Positions 6,420 through 15,135 of a stretch of 27,896 nucleotides of DNA are shown here, piece by piece; the first letter of the stretch is position 1; each line of letters opens with the position of its first letter. Location: the NCBI GenBank assembly GCA_022826515.1, contig JAJDUT010000115.1:1-27896 (forward strand), read 5' to 3'. The notes beneath the pieces were generated by a model. It did not search any database. It saw only the letters and a list, made by a program, of their open reading frames with translations, and had not been told where the DNA came from. The stretch comes from Candidatus Latescibacterota bacterium. GTDB taxonomy: Bacteria > Latescibacterota > UBA2968 > UBA8231. Made by a program: the position numbers and the translations under genes.

Positions 6420-7979
6420 ATGAACTCTGTAGCAAATGTCTTACTAGCTCTGTGCCTGTTGCATCCGGCCCTCGCCTTTGGCGACGAACGCCCTGACCTC
6501 CAGCAGATACAAGATGTAGTCCAGCGCTTCTACGAGGCGTGGAATCAGCAGGACTTCGTCGCGGCCGAAGACCTGATCGGCGAGAGCGTCGTCGAGCTCG
6601 ACATGCGCAGTCGCCAAGAGCCGCAGACCTGGCTTTTGCGCAAGGTGCAGTCCCGTGAGGAGTTTCTCGACGGGATCGTCGTCGAGTGGACCGGCGGCGA
6701 CGCTTGGGACTACGACCCGGAAATCCACCAGTACATCAAGAAGGCCGAGTTTTTCGACATCCTCCTGTGGGGCGACCGGGCGATGGCCATCACGCAGGAG
6801 CACTTGGTGGGAGTGTCCGGCCCCGTCGGCGACAAGCAATACAACGCCTATTTGCTCGACCGAGTGGACGACGGCTGGAAGATCGTCGGCGTCCTCCACC
6901 AAGTACCTGCCGAGGAATACAAGACGGTCTCGGTCGAGCCACGAGGCGAGCAGCTTCGCGTCCGTATCTTCGTCGATGGCGGCGACGAACTATTCGCAGA
7001 CAGCGAAGGTCTGTGGGTCGAGCACAGCTACGGTGCCCTGCCCGGACGGCACGAGGACGGCGACGGCTTTTCGCCCGTCGAGGTCAATGGAGTGCGCTGG
7101 CAACCCATCTGGCAGGGCGACAAGACCCGCAAGGTGTATTTTGCCGATAGGGTCGCATGGCCTTCCGACGCGCAGTACCACCTAGTCAAACACGAGGCGC
7201 GCGACGTCGCGCAGTTGGAAAGGGAGCCTCAAGCACCCGGCGACACCCTCAGCATCGTCTTCGCCGACCAAGACAGCGGAGCCGACTGGTACGACGTGGA
7301 AGTGCGCTGGGGAGACGAGGCAGCCGACCCCGGCGCAGGGCTGCCCGCGCCAAACCCGCCCGGCCGCGAGGACTTACTCCTTGAAGTCCTATTCGACGGC
7401 GAGATCCGCGACACCAGCCCTCATCAGCGCCCGCTCAAAAACGTCAAAGTAGTGTTCGCCGAGGACCGCGCCGGCGACAAAGACGGTGCCGGTTATTTCG
7501 ACGGCAAGGCCGTCGTCGATATCGAAGGCTTTTTGCTCAATGGCCCCTTCAGCGTCTCAATTTGGGCCAAGTACGACGAGATCGAAACCCGCCCTTACTG
7601 GTGGAACAATTGCATCTGGGCGCAGGACAACGGCGGCGGAGTGCGCGTCTTCCAGCTCAGTACCCGAGGACGGCGGGTCACTTGGCACCGAATGCGCGAC
7701 GACGACCTCCACGCCAAGCTCCTTTTGCGCCAAGGGCACTGGTACCATTTCGCAGCCGTCTTCGACGGAGATTACCACCGGCTCTTCGTCAATGGCGTGT
7801 TGCAAGAGCAGAAGCAAAGCGCGGTCAAAACCTCGCCCGATCAGCCCATCTACATTGGTGCGAAAAACCTCGACGAGACGGACTTCTTCTTCACCGGGAC
7901 CTTAGACGACGCACGGCTCTACGGCCGCGTGCTGACAACCGCGGAAATTAGCGCCCTCTATCAGGGCTTGGCCGAATGA
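6420..7979 (+). CDS. Secreted protein with NTF2-like N-terminal and LamG-like C-terminal domain
   Basis: This 519-residue protein begins with a signal peptide (about residues 1-19, hydrophobic ANVLLALCLL, cleavage after ALA). GAGGGG precedes the ATG. Residues about 28-165 look like an NTF2/SnoaL-like cone fold (QDVVQRFYEAWNQQDF, then AMAITQEHLVG and DGWKIVGVLHQ). A beta-rich middle of about 170-310 is unrecognised. Residues about 355-515 resemble a LamG/concanavalin-like domain (FSVSIWAKYDE, HWYHFAAVFDGDYHRLFVNG, FTGTLDDARLYGRVLT). The exported location and carbohydrate-type domain suggest glycan binding or surface attachment. The stop overlaps the next ATG (ATGA), so it is probably made together with the PQQ dehydrogenase. 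No catalytic residues are assignable. Confidence 0.8.
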   Translation: MNSVANVLLALCLLHPALAFGDERPDLQQIQDVVQRFYEAWNQQDFVAAEDLIGESVVELDMRSRQEPQTWLLRKVQSREEFLDGIVVEWTGGDAWDYDPEIHQYIKKAEFFDILLWGDRAMAITQEHLVGVSGPVGDKQYNAYLLDRVDDGWKIVGVLHQVPAEEYKTVSVEPRGEQLRVRIFVDGGDELFADSEGLWVEHSYGALPGRHEDGDGFSPVEVNGVRWQPIWQGDKTRKVYFADRVAWPSDAQYHLVKHEARDVAQLEREPQAPGDTLSIVFADQDSGADWYDVEVRWGDEAADPGAGLPAPNPPGREDLLLEVLFDGEIRDTSPHQRPLKNVKVVFAEDRAGDKDGAGYFDGKAVVDIEGFLLNGPFSVSIWAKYDEIETRPYWWNNCIWAQDNGGGVRVFQLSTRGRRVTWHRMRDDDLHAKLLLRQGHWYHFAAVFDGDYHRLFVNGVLQEQKQSAVKTSPDQPIYIGAKNLDETDFFFTGTLDDARLYGRVLTTAEISALYQGLAE

Positions 7980-9916
7980 ACTTTACAGCGAGAAAGACCC
8001 AACCCATGCACCAGACACGATTGTTCGTCGGCGCGTTGCTGATCCTTGCCGCCGGAGCAACCCAAGGCCAAGAATGGCCCTATTACGCGGCCGACGCCAA
8101 CAGCAGCAAATACGCGCCCCTATCGCAGATTGACGGCGATAACTTCGCCCGCTTGCAGGAAGTTTGGCGCTTCACAGTCCCGGATAGTTCAATCGCCGTG
8201 GCCGAGGATATCTGGACCCGGTCGAACAAGGGCACTCCACTGGTCATCGACGGCGTGCTCTACTACGGGTCGCCCTTCAACGTCCTCAGCGCCATCGACC
8301 CGACCAGCGGCGAGGAGCTATGGACCTTCGATCCACAGTCGTGGAAGGATCGGGGCGATTTCTGGGGCTTTGCGCGCGGCATCGCCTACTGGGAAAGCGG
8401 CGACAAGAAGCGCATCTTCTACGGTACGGCTTCCGACCGCCTCTACTCAATCGACATCGAGACTGGCCAACCCGACCCAGGGTTCGGTGCGGGCGGCTTC
8501 GTCGATCTAGGCAAGGGGCTGCGCCGCCGCATCGACCGCAGCCGCTACTGCATCACTTCACCACCGATCATCTGCCGCGACGTAGTGGTGGTGGGTTCAG
8601 GCATTACCGACTGGCACGACCGGCCTCCTGCCAAATACTCCACTCCCGGCGACGTGCGCGGCTTCGACGCCCACACCGGCGAACAGGTGTGGGTCTTCCA
8701 GACAGTGCCGCAGGAGGGCGAGTACGGCAATGACACCTGGGAAAACGACGCCTATCAGACTTATGGCCAAGCCAATGTGTGGTCCGCGATGAGCGCCGAC
8801 GACGAGCTCGGCTACGTGTACCTACCCGTCAGCAGCACCACCCACAACCACTACGGCGGCGAGCGCCCCGGTGCCAATCTCTTCAGCCAGACGCTGGTCT
8901 GCCTCAAGGCGGCAACCGGCGAGCGCGTCTGGCACTACCAGTTCATCCACCACGGCCTGTGGAACTACGACCCGCCAGCACCGCCGGTACTGGCCGATAT
9001 CGAGGTACAAGGCAAAGCGATCAAGGCCCTAGCTTTGGTGAGCAAACAGGCATTCTGCTACGTATTAGACCGCACGACCGGCGAGCCGGTCTGGCCGATC
9101 GACGAGCGCGAGGTGCCCCAGTCGAAAACCCCAGGCGAGCAAAGCTGGCCGACCCAACCCTTCCCCAGCAAGCCCGCGCCCTACGACCGCCAAGGGCTAC
9201 AAGAAGACGACCTGATCGACTTTACGCCCGAGCTGCGAGAAAAGGCGCTGGCGATCCTGCAAAAATACGAGCACGGCCCGCTGTTCACCCCGCCCAGCGA
9301 AAAGGGCACGTTGGTATTGCCTGGGGGCTTGGGCGGCTCGGATTGGAGCGGCGCGGCGCTAGTGCCAAAAAAGAACGTGCTCTACGTACCTTCGCGCACC
9401 CGTCCCGACATCGTGCGACTGGAAAAGGTGGAGGGCCTGCGCACCTTTTCGGACTACGCCTTTTTCAAGGACGACTCCGAATACGTCGATGGCCTGCCGC
9501 TGACCAAGCCCCCCTACGGCCGGATCACCGCCATCGACTTGGACACCGGCGAGCACGTCTGGATGAGTCCAGTGGGCAAAGGACCAATCAACCACAAGGC
9601 CCTGCGCGATCTCGACCTGCCCGCTATGGGCTGGTTCCACTACAACTACGTACTCGCCACCGAGACCGTGCTGGTGGTGGTCTCGCAACGGCCCGGATGG
9701 TGGGGAGACGTCAGCGGCGACGCCTTTGTCGAGAATGGGCCTTACCTGCGCGCCTTCGACCTAGATACAGGCGCGGTGCTGGCCGAGATGGAATTCCCCG
9801 GCCAGCCCAACGGCAGTCCCATCAGCTATATGGCCAACGGGCGTCAGTACATCGTATTCCCAATCAATAGCGACGATTGGGTGCCGCAGCTTTTGGCGCT
9901 GGCGTTGCCGGAGTGA
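7976..9916 (+). CDS. PQQ-dependent (quinoprotein) dehydrogenase, exported
   Basis: This protein of up to 646 residues starts at the ATG overlapping the previous stop. A second ATG at 8006 would give 636 residues starting directly with the signal peptide (LFVGALLILAAGATQG), and is equally plausible. The mature protein opens with EWPYYAADANSSKYAPLSQI, the usual N-terminal strand of the quinoprotein glucose/alcohol dehydrogenase propeller. Tryptophan-docking-like blades recur (SGEELWTFDP, TGEQVWVFQT, TGERVWHYQF, TGEHVWMSP). No CxxCH haem c site is seen, so an external electron acceptor is expected. It oxidises a sugar or alcohol in the periplasm with PQQ. The substrate is not determined. No PQQ biosynthesis genes are in the window. 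Confidence 0.9.
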   Translation: MNFTARKTQPMHQTRLFVGALLILAAGATQGQEWPYYAADANSSKYAPLSQIDGDNFARLQEVWRFTVPDSSIAVAEDIWTRSNKGTPLVIDGVLYYGSPFNVLSAIDPTSGEELWTFDPQSWKDRGDFWGFARGIAYWESGDKKRIFYGTASDRLYSIDIETGQPDPGFGAGGFVDLGKGLRRRIDRSRYCITSPPIICRDVVVVGSGITDWHDRPPAKYSTPGDVRGFDAHTGEQVWVFQTVPQEGEYGNDTWENDAYQTYGQANVWSAMSADDELGYVYLPVSSTTHNHYGGERPGANLFSQTLVCLKAATGERVWHYQFIHHGLWNYDPPAPPVLADIEVQGKAIKALALVSKQAFCYVLDRTTGEPVWPIDEREVPQSKTPGEQSWPTQPFPSKPAPYDRQGLQEDDLIDFTPELREKALAILQKYEHGPLFTPPSEKGTLVLPGGLGGSDWSGAALVPKKNVLYVPSRTRPDIVRLEKVEGLRTFSDYAFFKDDSEYVDGLPLTKPPYGRITAIDLDTGEHVWMSPVGKGPINHKALRDLDLPAMGWFHYNYVLATETVLVVVSQRPGWWGDVSGDAFVENGPYLRAFDLDTGAVLAEMEFPGQPNGSPISYMANGRQYIVFPINSDDWVPQLLALALPE

Positions 9917-9919
9917 AGG

Positions 9920-10948
9920 TCACCCCCTCGGCAGCGGCAGTTCCACCTTCGCACTCCCCGCAACCTGCGACCACAGCGCGGCTACCATGATCTCCAACAC
10001 GTACCGGCCTCGCACAGCCGACGACGAACTGTGCGCCTCGCCCTGTATGGCCTGCGCCAACTCCTGCACAGCCGGAATCAAGTTCGCGCCAAACGGACTG
10101 GCATAACCGCGACCCGGCGGCGGCGACACCACCTCGGGCGTCCCCTCAGAGGTGTCGGTCTTCCAAGCCATGCAGTGCTGATCGGTCATCCAGAAGCGAC
10201 CGTCCGTGCCCTGTAGGTCCAACTCGAACATTTGCGGCGTCCGCTTGGCGCAATTGATCAGCCCGCGCACCCCATTGGCAAACTCCACGATGATCGTCGA
10301 TCCGGGATCGAATTGCGGGTCCCTGCCGCCCCGGCCATCGTACACCGGGCCGTAGTCTTCAAACCCGCGCTCGTGCGCAGCGATCACCCACACCGGCTCG
10401 GCGTCCGCAAAAAAGCACACCGCATCCACTAAGTGCGTCCCATTGCGAAAGAGCATGGCGCGCCGACCGCCTAAGTGGGCCACAATCCTCGTCAAGCTGC
10501 CAATCTCGCCACTGCGGATGGCCGTGCGCACGGCCTGATAAGACGGCAGCCAACTGCGCGTGTGATCCACCGACAACACCGCGTTGTGGCGGTCGAGCGC
10601 GGTGATGATGCGATCGGCATCCTCCACCGTGGTCGCCAGCGGCTTCTCGCAGAAAATGCCGCGCACGCCCGCAGCCACCGCATCGCAGACCGGATCGGCG
10701 TGGAGGTGATCCGGGGTGGCCACGCTCACCACGTCGAGGCGCTCCTGCGCCAACATCTCGCGGTAATCCGCGTATTCGGCGACGGATCCTCTTTCGATCT
10801 CGGCCCGCTCGTAAAAGCGCGCCAACACCTCTGGGTTTATGTCGCAGACCGCCACAAATTCGTATTCCGGAGCGCGAGCGTACGCGTATCCATGCCCCCC
10901 ACCCACACCAGCGCCAATAACAGCCGCGCGCAACTTGTCTTCAGACAT
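9920..10948 (-). CDS. Gfo/Idh/MocA family NAD(P)-dependent oxidoreductase
   Basis: This 342-residue protein has a Rossmann motif at G12AGVGGGHG, the acidic end of strand 2 at D36, and the family's E101-K102-P103 box (FCEKPLATT). A His-Asp pair in GTHLVDAV (about H172, D175) fits the active-site helix. AGGGACGAG precedes the ATG. Members oxidise or reduce sugars, inositols or their derivatives. It is the last gene of a minus-strand operon (propeller glycosidase-like, isomerase, this gene; gaps of 31 and 13 nt) and lies tail to tail with the PQQ dehydrogenase, 3 nt apart. A sugar-specific dehydrogenase is likely, but the exact substrate is unknown. Confidence 0.92.
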   Translation of the reverse strand: MSEDKLRAAVIGAGVGGGHGYAYARAPEYEFVAVCDINPEVLARFYERAEIERGSVAEYADYREMLAQERLDVVSVATPDHLHADPVCDAVAAGVRGIFCEKPLATTVEDADRIITALDRHNAVLSVDHTRSWLPSYQAVRTAIRSGEIGSLTRIVAHLGGRRAMLFRNGTHLVDAVCFFADAEPVWVIAAHERGFEDYGPVYDGRGGRDPQFDPGSTIIVEFANGVRGLINCAKRTPQMFELDLQGTDGRFWMTDQHCMAWKTDTSEGTPEVVSPPPGRGYASPFGANLIPAVQELAQAIQGEAHSSSSAVRGRYVLEIMVAALWSQVAGSAKVELPLPRG

Positions 10949-10961
10949 CTCTCGTCCCTTT

Positions 10962-11786
10962 CTAAGTGTTCATGCGCCCGCGCACAAAAGCCGCTGACGC
11001 CGCCACCTGCTCCTCTTCAAGGCTGTGCAATATCAACGACCCGTCAAAGCCGATCTGCCGCAAGCACGCCAAGTAGTGATCGTAGTCGAGCAACCCCGTA
11101 CCCGCAGCTTGGTGCCCGACATCGCCATCCCGCTCCAAGTCCTTGGCGTGAGCCAGCCGAATCGAATCCCCGAGTAGATCGAATGCCTCGTCTAAAACCT
11201 CGCGCATCCTCGGCAACTGGCCAGCGTGGAACAGATTGGCTCCGTCGATGACCACCTGCAAGTGCTCGGATCGCACCTCGTCGAGCAAGCGCCGCGCCTT
11301 CTGCGCCGAATCCACCACATTGTTGACCTCCGGCTCAAAGACCAAAGTCGCACCCTGCGCCTCGGCAATTTCCACGGCTTCCCCCATGGCCGCAACCGTC
11401 TCATCCCATGCGCCTTGCGTGCTGTTGTCGGGATGACCGCCCCACAGCCAGTCGGGATTGCGCGTACCCGTGCAAGAAGTGATCAGTTCCGTCCCCAACT
11501 TGCCGCTTGCGGCGGCTAGAGCGGCGAGCCAGCGCATCCCTGCACGACGCTGTTCTAGGTCGGGATCGATGATGTTGAAGGTTCCCGACAGCGCGGCGAT
11601 CTCAATGCCGCGCGTTGCGTGTGCAGCGCGGATGTGATCGCAATCGGCATCTGTCAGCTCTGCTGGATCGATGCCCGCAGCCGGCAAATCGAGCTGCACG
11701 GCCTCCAAGCCAGCGGCCTGCACCCCGTCCAAGCTCTCCTCCAGCGTCGGCCGCGCAAAAACCTTGTGGAAAATTCCCAGCTTCAT
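10962..11786 (-). CDS. Sugar phosphate isomerase/epimerase-like TIM-barrel protein (AP endonuclease 2 fold)
   Basis: This 274-residue protein is full length for the xylose isomerase-like TIM-barrel family. Predicted metal ligands are E151 (LVFEPEVNN), D181 (VVIDGANLF), H213 (LAHAKD) and E257 (LHSLEEE). The N-terminal MKLGIFHKVFARPTLEESL is characteristic of strand 1 in related isomerases. It has no signal peptide. Its stop is 13 nt before the downstream oxidoreductase start and 31 nt after the upstream gene, so it is in one operon. Paired with a Gfo/Idh dehydrogenase, it probably interconverts a ketose/aldose or a keto-inositol. This pairing is common in sugar utilisation clusters. Confidence 0.88.
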   Translation of the reverse strand: MKLGIFHKVFARPTLEESLDGVQAAGLEAVQLDLPAAGIDPAELTDADCDHIRAAHATRGIEIAALSGTFNIIDPDLEQRRAGMRWLAALAAASGKLGTELITSCTGTRNPDWLWGGHPDNSTQGAWDETVAAMGEAVEIAEAQGATLVFEPEVNNVVDSAQKARRLLDEVRSEHLQVVIDGANLFHAGQLPRMREVLDEAFDLLGDSIRLAHAKDLERDGDVGHQAAGTGLLDYDHYLACLRQIGFDGSLILHSLEEEQVAASAAFVRGRMNT

Positions 11787-11817
11787 TCTACACCCTTTCT
11801 CTTACAGGTCTCCCCGG

Positions 11818-13260
11818 TCAACGCAAAAACTGCAATGCGTAGAGCCGCGCGTCCCGCATCTCAAAGCGCAGCCGCACCGGCGTGCTCGCCAGCTTCCCAA
11901 TAGGCTCTTGCCAGCTCACCTCCTTGCACACCCCATTGCCCATCACCGCCTCGGACGTTTGCACCGCCTGCCCGCTTTCATTGAGCACTTCCACCCACAG
12001 CCAACCCCCAGCCCCGCCATCGAAGTTCAGCACCAACCGCTCGCCGGCAAATTGCAACAGCGGCGTCGTAAAAGACCCACCGCCATAGCCCGCCTCCGCC
12101 GCCACAAACCCATCTAACCGCAGCGAGGCGCGAAAAATTCCACTCGCTCGCGCCTTCCCCTGGTCCTCCCTGCCGCCGTGCCGCCGCGCCGTGCCGTTGT
12201 AATAGAGCCACAGCTCGTCGCCCACTGGAATAAACCACGGATTGGCAAACAGCATCCCGCTCAACAATCCGTCGTCCCAACCCTGGCGCAAAAAGGCCCG
12301 ACGCTCTCCTTGCCGCTGCCAGCTAATCCCATCGCGGCTGCTGAGTAACTGCACGTCCATGGTCGCCGGGAAGTCGTCTTCTCCCCAGTGATAGTACGCC
12401 GCCGGCAGCATGAAATAGGCGTCCTGCGCTGCGTCGTACTTGGTGGCGCAACTGGTGTAAAAGTCAATATTGGGCCGGGGATCATCGCGCTGGAACGGCA
12501 CCGGAATCTGCAAATCCTCCTCATCCGCTTCAAAGACGATCTCCTGGGCGGACCAATGCCTAAAATCGGGCGAAGTCATCCGCCCAACGCAGCGGTACGA
12601 GCCCCTGCCCTCGGCTGCTTCGGACAAGTGCTGAGTCTCCCTAACCCGCGTATAGCCCACGTACAGTTCAAGCCGGTCGTCCCAGAAAAACATATTCTGC
12701 GTGTCGCACATCGTCCGCGGCGGATTCGGCTGGTCTGGATAGTACTGCCAGTGCAGCCCATCGGCCGAGTACATCGCCCATAGCCCCGGCTCGATGCCCT
12801 GCGCCCGCTCCTCGTCGGTCGGCTGGAACTTGGTCCACAATTTGTAGCGTTCCTCGGCTGCCACCCGCTCGTCGCGCAACACAGTCGCCCCCTGCATGCT
12901 CTGCTGCTCGACCAACGGCGCGACGATATTGTTGTCCCGGCTGCCGCGAAATTCCACTAGGCCCAGCACTGGCTTTTCCCAGTGCAATCCATCCGCGGAT
13001 TCTGCATAGCCCAGCCGCCGCGCTCCCTCCATCGGCAATCCCGTTTGCATAGTCGCGTCGTACCACATCCGCCACTGGCCATCCGCCTCCCGCCACACCG
13101 TATTATACGCCCCAATCCCCCACTCCTCCCACGCCCGATCCGGCCGCAACACCGGCTCTAAGTGCTGCACCGGCGTCCCCATTTGCAACGCGATCCCCTC
13201 GCGCTTGGCAAAAAATCGCTCGTCAATAAAAAGCTGCTTCCTGTCGCCTATATCTAACAT
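11818..13260 (-). CDS. Beta-propeller glycosidase-like protein (GH43/GH32-like)
   Basis: I take the ATG at 13260 (480 residues), preceded by AAGGAG at 7 nt; an in-frame ATG 93 nt upstream is less likely. The sequence has repeated propeller signatures SADGLHW (88-94 and 165-171), a related TSPDFRHW (about 229-236) and SRDGISW (308-314). These resemble five-bladed GH43/GH32-type folds. The N-terminal DRKQLFIDERFFAKREG is typical of predicted sucrase-like or GH43-like proteins in such lineages. No signal peptide is seen. Catalytic carboxylates cannot be assigned by eye. It is first in the minus-strand operon with the isomerase and oxidoreductase, suggesting it cleaves an imported glycoside. A non-catalytic sugar-binding role is possible. 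Confidence 0.65.
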   Translation of the reverse strand: MLDIGDRKQLFIDERFFAKREGIALQMGTPVQHLEPVLRPDRAWEEWGIGAYNTVWREADGQWRMWYDATMQTGLPMEGARRLGYAESADGLHWEKPVLGLVEFRGSRDNNIVAPLVEQQSMQGATVLRDERVAAEERYKLWTKFQPTDEERAQGIEPGLWAMYSADGLHWQYYPDQPNPPRTMCDTQNMFFWDDRLELYVGYTRVRETQHLSEAAEGRGSYRCVGRMTSPDFRHWSAQEIVFEADEEDLQIPVPFQRDDPRPNIDFYTSCATKYDAAQDAYFMLPAAYYHWGEDDFPATMDVQLLSSRDGISWQRQGERRAFLRQGWDDGLLSGMLFANPWFIPVGDELWLYYNGTARRHGGREDQGKARASGIFRASLRLDGFVAAEAGYGGGSFTTPLLQFAGERLVLNFDGGAGGWLWVEVLNESGQAVQTSEAVMGNGVCKEVSWQEPIGKLASTPVRLRFEMRDARLYALQFLR

Positions 13261-13371
13261 GGAGTTACTCCTTGGTGAGGACGTGTTGATGCGGTCGAAC
13301 GGATCGACAATAGCTGCGCCCCATACTGTATCCTTCCAATGAAACCAGGGCAAGGATCATATAACACCTTA

Positions 13372-13404
13372 TTGACAGCGGGCATTAAGCCCCATAAATA
13401 TAAG
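13372..13404 (+). promoter_or_regulatory. Probable promoter with inner dyad before the DUF1349-like gene
   Basis: A perfect TTGACA lies at 13372-13377. At 17 nt it is followed by the AT-rich TAAATA (13395-13400), and TATAAG (13399-13404) is an alternative -10 with longer spacing. Between them, GGGC-ATTAA-GCCC (13380-13392) forms a short dyad that could be an operator. It lies in the 199-nt gap between divergent genes. The -35 match is strong; activity is inferred. Confidence 0.45.
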
Positions 13405-13459
13405 GCCGTTAAAATCCCAATTTTTCTGGATTACACGAGTGAGAACTAAAGGAGTAAAC

Positions 13460-14023
13460 ATGACTACAACCCGTGAAGAACTCGTCTTTGCCGATGCTTT
13501 CGACGGTGCCCTCGATCCCGAGTGGATTTGGCTGCGCGAACATCCCGGCTTCTGGCGTTTGCAGGACGGCCTAGAAATTCGCGTCGAACCGGGCGTGGCC
13601 CCTACCGTGCAAAACGCGCTTTTGCGTCCAGCCCCGGATCGCAGCGCAGGGACCTGGGCCATAGAAGTGACGGTGTACAACCACACCCACCCCATCCAGC
13701 AGTACGAGCAGGCCGGCATCACTTGGTACCAAAACGGCGAGCCTGTCTTCAAGCAAGTCAAGGAATTAATCGACGGCGATCTCTACATTATTCCCGGTCG
13801 CAAACCCATGCCCACCCAGAGCGTGCGCCTGCGCCTCGTCGTCACTGCCGACTCTTGGGAGGCCCAGTACCGGCCCGAGGGCGAGGACCAATTCCACACC
13901 GCGGATCGGGGCGAGTTGCCCCCGCCCGGCGACGATCAAGTCAGCATCCAGTGCTACAACGGCCCCGAAAACGCCGAGCACTGGATCCGCTTTCAGGACT
14001 TTCAGATCAAACGCCTCTGCTAG
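13460..14023 (+). CDS. DUF1349-like concanavalin-fold protein
   Basis: This 187-residue protein starts at the ATG at 13460, with AAAGGAG at about 6 nt. It has the beta-sandwich pattern of DUF1349: FADAFDGALDPEWIW at the start, FWRLQDGLEIRVEPG, PIQQYEQAGITWYQNG, and at the end VSIQCYNGPENAEHWIRFQDFQI. This jelly-roll family often accompanies carbohydrate enzymes and probably binds sugars or a ligand. It has no export signal. It is divergent from the glycosidase-like operon, and its stop TAG shares the CTAG at 14020-14023 with the converging oxidoreductase. The role is uncertain; the family call rests on fold-like motifs. Confidence 0.7.
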   Translation: MTTTREELVFADAFDGALDPEWIWLREHPGFWRLQDGLEIRVEPGVAPTVQNALLRPAPDRSAGTWAIEVTVYNHTHPIQQYEQAGITWYQNGEPVFKQVKELIDGDLYIIPGRKPMPTQSVRLRLVVTADSWEAQYRPEGEDQFHTADRGELPPPGDDQVSIQCYNGPENAEHWIRFQDFQIKRLC

Positions 14024-15111
14024 CGAAACCAGTCGTAATGCAACCCCAACGACCGATCCTGCAACGGCAACTCCACCCGCTCCCCACCCTTTGCCGCGGA
14101 AACCTTCAACGCTACCTCTACCTCTAACGCCACGCCCACGCGCCGCCCCGAATTTTTCGGTTCCTCCATCTCCCCGGCCAAACACCGCATCACATCATCC
14201 ACGCAATACACCGCCCCATACGGCACATTGAACTGCGGCTGCGGCCAATCCAACTCCGCCACTACCGGCCCCTGTGGCCCTTCCACCTGCTGCCACAACC
14301 GCCATCCCTTGCCGTAGTCGAAAGTCATCTCCCCACGCGCTCCACACAACCGCACCCCCGGTGCTCCCTTGCGGAAATGCACTACCGTCCCGTCCGCAGC
14401 CACCAACATCCCCTGACCGGCGAACTCGTCGCTGCCCGACTCTCGCCGCGGCTGATCCCCCGTGCCGACCACCCACGCCGGAGGCGCGTCGAGGAAATAC
14501 GACCAGTTCTGATGCTGCGCCCCAGCGCCCGGAGCCTCGATCGACACCAGTTCGCCGATCACCCCTTCTGCAAGCAGCGCCTTGGCCCGCGCAAACGAAG
14601 GATGGGTCGTGGTAATCGCCCCGCAACACAGGGGCACCTCGGCCTCGGCGCAAGTCCCCACCATCCGGTCCACTTCCTCTAGCGTATGCACCATCGGCTT
14701 TTCCGTGACAATACCCTTGGCCCCGCACTCAACGGCCAGACAGGTAAAATGCGCGCGGTATTTGGTATTGGTACACACCGCGACGATATCTGGCCGCTCC
14801 TTTCGCAGCATGGCCTCAGCGTCCTCGTAGAGCGTCTCGATCCCATAGCGCTCGCCATAGGCTTTGAGCCGCTTGGGATCGCGGTCGGCGGCAATGACCG
14901 TCTCCACCTCGGGCCGATCCCACAGTGCCTCGGCATACGAGGTGGGATTGCCCTCGTCGCCGGGGTGGTCGTAGTGGTGAAACTTGCGATGGATGTCCAA
15001 CGGCGGCGTGGGCCGGTCGATATCGTCGATTTCAAAGCGATCTCCGATCCGGGCTGCCAAATCGTAGAGCAGGCCCATCCAGCCTAAACCGATAACTGCG
15101 GCGCGATACAT
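14020..15111 (-). CDS. Gfo/Idh/MocA family oxidoreductase
   Basis: The ATG at 15111 (363 residues) has AAAGGAG at a good distance; a TTG two codons earlier is less likely. Motifs are G8LGWMG for the dinucleotide-binding loop, and E137-K138-P139 (VTEKPMVH). It differs clearly from the oxidoreductase at 9920, so it is a second, non-duplicate member of the family. It follows an unknown 282-residue protein gene by 24 nt on the same strand, so the two form an operon. Substrates in this family are sugars, cyclitols or amino-sugar derivatives. No substrate-specific motif is identifiable. Confidence 0.92.
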   Translation of the reverse strand: MYRAAVIGLGWMGLLYDLAARIGDRFEIDDIDRPTPPLDIHRKFHHYDHPGDEGNPTSYAEALWDRPEVETVIAADRDPKRLKAYGERYGIETLYEDAEAMLRKERPDIVAVCTNTKYRAHFTCLAVECGAKGIVTEKPMVHTLEEVDRMVGTCAEAEVPLCCGAITTTHPSFARAKALLAEGVIGELVSIEAPGAGAQHQNWSYFLDAPPAWVVGTGDQPRRESGSDEFAGQGMLVAADGTVVHFRKGAPGVRLCGARGEMTFDYGKGWRLWQQVEGPQGPVVAELDWPQPQFNVPYGAVYCVDDVMRCLAGEMEEPKNSGRRVGVALEVEVALKVSAAKGGERVELPLQDRSLGLHYDWFR

Positions 15112-15135
15112 GAGCAATCTCCTTTGTGATCGAAA

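Noticed and set aside
7976..9916. Haem c domain in the PQQ dehydrogenase
   Set aside because: No CxxCH motif was found in the reading frame.
13261..13353. 31-residue N-terminal extension of the propeller protein
   Set aside because: The ATG at 13260 has AAGGAG at good spacing and starts the conserved part of the protein.
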